A stretch of DNA of 64,000 nucleotides from positions 15,446,501 through 15,510,500 of the forward strand of contig OZ005613.1 in the NCBI GenBank assembly GCA_963930655.1, read 5' to 3'. Positions 58,434-64,000 of this stretch are shown piece after piece (within the stretch, counting starts at the first letter, position 1; the number at the start of each line of letters is the position of its first letter). The translations under genes and the position numbers were made by a program. The notes under the pieces were generated by a model. The model was given only the letters and a program-made list of their open reading frames with translations. It made no database searches and had not been told where the DNA came from. The DNA is from Myrica gale. Its lineage: Eukaryota > Streptophyta > Magnoliopsida > Fagales > Myricaceae.

Positions 58434-61115
58434 ATGTCTAATAGAAAATATGAATGTGGTTATGAAAAGCTTAAGAAAAATAGAAAAGTTAATTCAATCT
58501 CAAAAAGGAGCTCTGGATAAATTTATTGGCAATGATAAAAATAATATAACATCAAGTTCAACTAAAGAATTGATAATTGAACAACAATGTGATTTCATAC
58601 AATAAGGAAAGAATATTGAACCAATCCCACAACATAATATTGAAAATCAACTTGTTAATGATTCACAAGTTTATAGTTCTGTAATTCTTAATGAAGAACC
58701 CAAAGAAAATTTAGAAACTAATGTAAAAGATAATGAAACTATAGATTTCAATGCTTTGAGTGCAATATCTATAGATATTTATGATCCAAGTCAATGGAAA
58801 ACTATGGATATAAAACTTAGAGATCTATTAGTAGAGAGAGGTCTAATTAGAATTGATGGTATAAATTTTCCTAAATATGAGAATAATAGACACTTATCTA
58901 CTACATTTTGTTAGCAAACACTGTCAAATGGAGAAAAACATGATAGAAAATGGCTAGTATATTCAAAACATGTTGATAACGTTTATTATTTTTGTTGCAA
59001 TCTATTTAACTCAAAACATAGCACAAGCCAATTGGTTAAAGAAGAAACTAGAGATTGGAAGAATGTTATTGTTAAACTTAAAAGTCATGAAACAAGTCAT
59101 GAACATATCACCAATATGAATAATTGGATTAACTTGGAAATGATATTGGTTAAAAATAAAACAATTGATAAAAATCTTTAAGAACATATTAACAAAGAGA
59201 GAAATTATTGGAAAAAAGTATTATTAAGAATTATTGTTGTTGTAAAAACTCTGGCTAAAAATAACCTAGCGTTTCGTGAAAAGAACGTAATTATCTACCA
59301 AGATAATAATGAGTGTTTTTTAAGCCTAATTGAAATGATAACAGAATTTTATCCAATTATGCATAAACACGTTCAACGAATACAACATGGTGAAATTCAT
59401 AATCATTACTTAGGACATAACATACAAAATGAATTGATACAAATATTAGCATCTAAAATTAAAAAAAAACAATTATAAACAAAATCAAAGAAGTAAAATA
59501 TTTTTCAATTATACTTGATTACACTCCTGATATAAGCCACTAATAACAAATGACTCTAATATTACAATGTATAGATACTTTAACATGTGAAGTGAAAATA
59601 AAAGATTTTTTATATATAATTTTTAGAAGTAGATGAAACCTTTGCTAAAGGTCTTTTTAATGAACTTCTAAATGCCATAAAAAATATGGATTAAATGTTA
59701 ACAACATAAGAGGGCAATGATATGATAATGGATCAAATATGAAAGGAAAACACCAAGGTGTACAAAAGAGATTATTAGATGTAAATCCTAGAGAATTTTA
59801 TACACCTTGTGGTTGTCATAATTTGAATCTAGTATTATGTGATATGACAAACTCATGTCCTAAAGCTGTCTTTTTTTGAAGTGGAACAACACATTTATTC
59901 TTTATTTTCTTCTTCTACAAAACAATGAAAAATTTTACAAGATAATATATCTACATTGACATTGAAACCATTGTCACAAAAACGTTAGGAAAGTCGCATT
60001 GAAAGTATAAAAGCAATAAAATATAAAGCTCCAAAAATAAGAGATGCTTTAATTCAATTAGCAAAGAGTGAAGATCCTAAGACAAAGAGTGAAGCCACAT
60101 GTTTAGTTACATATGAGATTCAAAATTTTGAGTTTTTATTAGGTGTGAATATTTGGTATGATATGGCGTTGGTTTGCCGAAATTATGAGGAAAATTTTGA
60201 GAATCTTTTGGATATTGAAGTTTATTGGGGTTTGTGAAAATTTTGGAGTGTATTTGTGTAGATATTGGAAATTTTGAAATGTGTTTGGATTGCTCGAAAT
60301 TTCGAGCCCCCAAAATATTGGGCAAACAAAAAGTCTCTATTCCTTGGAAATTGAAGCCCAAAGAGCTATCTTTTCACCTTTATTTGTGTGATTTAAGTGC
60401 CTCATTTTTTTGCTGTTAATTCAGTGAGTAAGATCTCACAATTTAAAGCTATGCATATCGATATTGCCATAGATCAATTAAATGAGCTTATTTCTTATTT
60501 AAAAAATTATCATGAAACTAGATTTTCATCTGCTTTAATTTCATTTAAAGAGACCGCTGTTGAAATGAAAATTGAACCTATATTTCGTGAAAAATGAATA
60601 ATACATAGAAAAAAATAATTTGAAGAAAATATTAGTGATGAAACAATAAAATCAGTTAAAGAAACTTTTAGAATTGATTATTTCATACACTTAGTAGATC
60701 AAGCTATTTCTTCAATTCAAAATAGATTTGAACAATTCACAGTATATGAAAATATTTTTGTCTTCTTATTTAATATTAACAAATTCAAATCTTTAGATAA
60801 TTATGATTTAAAAAAAATATTGTCTTCATCTTGAAAGTTTTTTAAAAGATGGTGAATATTCTGACATAGTTTTTTAAAAGAAGTTTTGCAACCTAAAATT
60901 AATACTACAATTGAAAATTTTAATTACATAAAAAAATTAGATTGTTTTTCAAATGCATGCATTGTTTATAGAATACTCTTAACAATACTAGTGACAGTTG
61001 CTTCTGGAAAAATAAGTTTTTTAAAACTTAAACTAATAAAATCCTATTTACGGTCAACAGGGTCACAAAAAAGACTAAATAGATTAGCCATTCTATCAAT
61101 TGAAAGTAACATGTA
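58434..61115 (+). pseudogene. hAT transposase pseudogene, DUF4371 / zf-TTF type
   Basis: Starts MSNRKYECGYEKLKKNRK at 58434 and shifts frame into SQKGALDKFIGND. The TTF zinc-finger-like stretch has WLVYSKH and YYFCCNLF (58950-59010). DUF4371-like parts include WKNVIVKLKSHETS and DETFAKGLFNELLNAI. The C-terminal hAT dimerisation end is CIVYRILLTILVTVASGK then LKLIKSYLRSTGSQ and RLNRLAILSIE (60957-61115). At least ten stops or shifts, and a ~245-bp insertion, make it inactive. Confidence 0.85.
60164..60411. mobile_element. ~245-bp insertion inside the hAT transposase reading frame
   Basis: The transposase reads FEFLLGVNIWYDM up to about 60164 and resumes AVNSVSKISQFKAMHIDI at about 60411. Between is unrelated sequence (GGCGTTGGTTTGCCGAAATT... 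...TTAAGTGCCTCATTTTTTTG). The junctions were placed from the expected protein; no terminal repeats were proven. Confidence 0.5.
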
Positions 61116-61437
61116 AACACATCTTGAATACAAAAAGTTTGATTAGTAATTTTGCATCTCAAAAAGCTAGAAAAATTATTTTTAAATATTTTGTATTAAA
61201 ATATATTTTGTTTAAAATTTATATAAAAGGCCTAATTTTTAACATGGCCTTAGGCCTCACATTTTATTGAGCCGGCCCTGCGAGACGTCATCAAGTAACT
61301 GCAAGCATGTCGCACGCACACACTAGCTGCAACTCCTTTGAACCAACAAAGGCTGAAGTCTATGATCTGCTCGCATTCGCCAAACACCAACTAGACGTTG
61401 TGTGTGTCCCTCTCACGCACCATGGGTGTGTGGCTGG

Positions 61438-62265
61438 CAAGGCCAACTCTAGCAATAGGCAACATAGGCGGTTGCCTAAGGCCCCCAAATTTAGGAGGCC
61501 CCTAATTCAATTTTTTTAATGATATATTTAAAGAAAATTTAATATTAAGGTCTTAAAAACTTAGCGTTAGAGAGTATATTGATTGAAGAGACCTATTAAA
61601 TTTTGGAGTAGCATTAACTTTTTATCAAATTTAGGAGGCCCTCAATTCAAAATTTTCTTTAATGGTATATTTAAATAAAATTTAATATTAAGGCTCAAAA
61701 AATTTAACTGAAAGAGCATATTGATTGAAGAGACCTATTAAATATCCTTGGTTAAAGACTTCGTTCAACCCTATAAAATCTTCTCATTTAAAGATATTAA
61801 TTGTAATTAATTCAAAGAATCTCTATAAAAGTCTAGGCCAATTGATTCAATCTCTTTATTTATTTAATTTTTTACCGTTAGATATTGCTAGATGTTTAAA
61901 CTTTAACTAATAACTAAAAATCTATCTTTAAAATGACTTAAATTTACTTGAGACAATATCTGTCAAGTACCAAAACTACTGAAAAATCATCTCTCAACCA
62001 TTTTGTTTTTTATTCTTATGATTCTGGTGCTTCTCAACTCTTATCTTTCATCACTAAGTTTGTGAGTGCTATTATTCTAAACTTCTTATTTTAATTTTAT
62101 TTTTTAGTTTATATTTATTTTAGTTATCATTAAAACTAATAAAATCTTACTTAAAATGGCGCAAGAAAGATTAAATGGATTAGTAATATTATCAATTGAT
62201 AATTATTTAAAAAAGCCTCGCTTTAGTGTCTGGCCTAAGGCCTCAATACCTTATAGCCACCCTTG
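61438..62265 (+). mobile_element. Small hAT deletion derivative (828 bp)
   Basis: The left end CAAGGCCAACTCTAGCAATA and right end (reverse complement of TATAGCCACCCTTG) are related to the 5.5-kb hAT. It shares GGTTGCCTAAGGCCCC. The 8-bp target duplication GTGGCTGG (61430-61437) and GTGGTTGG (62266-62273) matches at 7/8. Only the last transposase codons remain: MAQERLNGLVILSI at about 62156. Confidence 0.85.
61487..61742. repeat. Direct repeat of ~116 bp inside the small hAT
   Basis: Copies at 61487-61602 and 61627-61742 both run from AAATTTAGGAGGCCC to GATTGAAGAGACCTATTAAA. Confidence 0.82.
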
Positions 62266-62273
62266 GTGGTTGG

Positions 62274-62390
62274 CATGGTGTGAAGCACCATCATATGCCA
62301 CCAATGAACCCATATCTCAAGGATCTGACAATAGGCACATCAATGATACCTTACCCTCTCAACAGAGTGCAGGTATAGAGAACAATGTGT
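62274..62390 (+). other. Exon-like remnant, identity unknown
   Basis: The stretch reads openly (CEAPSYATNEPISQGSDNRH, then NDTLPSQQSAG) and meets AG|GTATAG. Together with 61289-61437 on the other side of the small hAT it may be one older piece of gene. I cannot name it. Confidence 0.25.
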
Positions 62391-62399
62391 TATTTTTTA

Positions 62400-63476
62400 G
62401 GCTTAAATGTTAATACAGTCCCTGTGATTTACCATTCTCTAAAAAAAGTCCCCATACTTCAATTTGGATGATTTTGGTCCCTGTTATTTATACGTCTTCC
62501 CAAAAAAGAACAGACTGGTGACCATTGAAGTCGCAAATCTCCAACAACGCCACTCGCTCAAATAGACGGGTGTTAAGGTAAAAATTTGCTTCTAATTTGG
62601 GTGCTGGACTGATTTGTGGTCATTATATACTGGTCCAGCTTTTCTATTGATTCTCGTGTGGTCCATTGTGTTGTGAGAATGGGTCTTGTTAACATTTGGT
62701 TTGTTGGCCCCTTTTTTTACTTTGTGTCTCAATGGGAAACGTTTATTGTTTCATGTGCTTTATGAGGAGTGGTCCCCTACTGTTGTGATAGTGTTAGGGT
62801 TTACAAATTAATATGCCAATGTGGTCCTGCACGGTTATTGTATTTTTGAACATGAATTTGCTTTGCCTTTGTCTTGTATTTCCTTACTTGTCTTTAAACA
62901 TTCAATACAAACAAATGATGCAAGAAACCACATGTTTTTCATAAAGGATGCATCCATAGAAGCGACGACCTAGATTAGCAGCAGTCTAGCTCCTTTTTGA
63001 CTTTGCTCGCAGACCACATTTACACAACGGAGCCGTAGAGATCTCGCTGTCATCGTTCCCCTTAGAGGATGTCGTAGAAATTGAATATGCTATGCCTTGG
63101 AGGGTTTCAGAGATTTGATTTCGTTGTTAGGGTTGCAGAGAGGGTTAAGGGGTTTATTTGTTTCAGCCGAAGGAGATGAATTTTGGGAAGCCAAAACGCA
63201 GCGTATCAATTATGTCGACGTGGACCCCATACGTTGCAGCTGACATGACGCTTGTTAGGGGAGAGATATTGTGTGTCCACGTGTTAACTCGTGATTAAGT
63301 GTATGTGGAGCTCTGTTACACACGTCAACAGAAAACATTAAATTAGTGGGGCCACACTGACGGAAGAACTTTTTTAGGAAAACATTAAAGAACATGGACC
63401 AAAATCACTCAAATTGAAGTACAGAGACTTTTTTGAAAAAATGGTAAACTGCAGGGACCGTTTTAGCATCTATGCC
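62400..63476. mobile_element. MULE-like non-autonomous element (1.08 kb)
   Basis: Inverted ends of about 85 bp: GGCTTAAATGTTAATACAGTCCC at the left, and at the right, reverse-complemented, GGCATAGATGCTAAAACGGTCCC. Both continue to CTTCAATTTG-ATGATTTTGGTCC-type sequence. The exact 9-bp target duplication TATTTTTTA is at 62391-62399 and 63477-63485. The interior (62600-63300) has ordinary composition and no recognised gene. Confidence 0.88.
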
Positions 63477-63485
63477 TATTTTTTA

Positions 63486-64000
63486 TGTACTTATACTTGA
63501 AGTCTCCCTACCTACATATAACTTATATCCCATGAAGGCAGGAAATATATTCATGTACAACTAAGTTCACAAAATTCAATGAACAAAAATTATAACACTT
63601 GAGGCTATATCTCAATACACAATCTCTATACGCTTGTATTACTAAACATATACTTCCACGGTATATTGATAGTCATTGCACTTTTAACCAAAGATTTTAC
63701 TTATTTCCCTGGCCTGCATAGTCTATGTTTTAAAAGCTTAATCATCTAGGGAAGACCTTCCTTAGGGATAACCCTTAAACGAATTTTAAATTGGGTGGTA
63801 TTGCACGTACCGGCCCCGCAGTACATCCAAAGAATGGAGTTAACCGTCCTTCTAATGACACATGTCCAATCAATCCAGTTTCTTTCTCCTTTGAAATTGC
63901 AAAGCGCAAGATTTGCTTAATATAAATTTAGCAGTTAGGAAAATATAAAACTTGAAGAAGTATTTTTAATTTTAAAACATATAAAATAATCATATTCATT
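63486..64000. other. Intergenic to window edge
   Basis: Nothing recognised. Confidence 0.4.

Larger units (their letters stand above)
55816..61280 (+). mobile_element. Decayed hAT transposon (5.5 kb) with nested insertions
   Basis: The left end CAGAGCCGACTCTAG and right end (reverse complement of TGAGCCGGCCCTG) are hAT terminal inverted repeats. The 8-bp target duplication is CGAGATGT (55808-55815) and CGAGACGT (61281-61288), 7/8 matching. Subterminal GTTGCCTAAGGCCCCA at the left is mirrored by GGCCTTAGGCC at the right. Inside are a broken transposase gene, a MULE-like MITE, tandem repeats and a possible solo LTR. Confidence 0.88.

Overview
This window is nuclear DNA from a flowering plant, almost certainly a core eudicot. 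Its genes have GT-AG introns and AT-rich intergenic DNA. The proteins are typical land-plant families: AWPM-19, SH3P/BAR-SH3, a RING E3 ligase of the AIRP2 group, SRG1-like 2-oxoglutarate dioxygenases and a xyloglucan endotransglucosylase. More than half of the second part of the window is transposon-derived. I did not identify the species.

Layout. 1.98-2.83 kb: AWPM-19-like membrane protein (+, 4 exons). 5.30-7.49 kb: an acidic uncharacterised plant protein (-, 3 coding exons) with an internal threefold repeat; it converges on the AWPM-19 gene. 10.58-18.32 kb: SH3-domain protein close to SH3P3 (+, 10 exons, 350 aa), with a complete TRIM retrotransposon in intron 2. 20.87-22.78 kb: AIRP2-like RING E3 ligase (-, 5 exons, 255 aa). 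23.4-29.1 kb: MITEs, a decayed LINE, and a diverged duplicated segment whose two copies are separated by a 9-bp-TSD MITE. 30.49-32.89 kb: a probable two-exon gene for a 49-aa protein (+). 34.2-45.4 kb: a tandem 2-oxoglutarate dioxygenase cluster on the minus strand, made of one intact gene (42.26-44.29 kb, 357 aa), one multiply broken pseudogene and one exon-1 relic. Copia, TRIM and MITE insertions are interspersed. 45.63-52.15 kb: a Gypsy-type element with two ~523-bp LTRs. It holds a gag remnant, a stretch with CACTA-like terminal repeats and an F-box-like pseudogene that is not a retrotransposon gene. 53.24-54.38 kb: XTH gene (-, 3 exons, 295 aa). 55.82-61.28 kb: a large decayed hAT transposon (DUF4371-type transposase) with other elements nested inside. 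61.44-62.27 kb: a small deletion derivative of the same hAT family. 62.40-63.48 kb: a 1.08-kb MULE-like element.

The intact genes do not form one pathway. They are ordinary single-copy plant genes, except for the dioxygenase cluster, which has grown and decayed locally. What stands out is insertion history that can be read at base level. Eight insertions have target-site duplications, six of them exact: three TRIMs with 5 bp, three MULE-like elements with 9 bp, and two hATs with 8 bp at 7/8 match. One of the TRIMs is an A-B-A mosaic that evidently inserted as a unit. Another TRIM has paralogous empty sites within the same window. All coding models were built by eye from splice signals, reading-frame continuity and remembered family sequences; no search was run.
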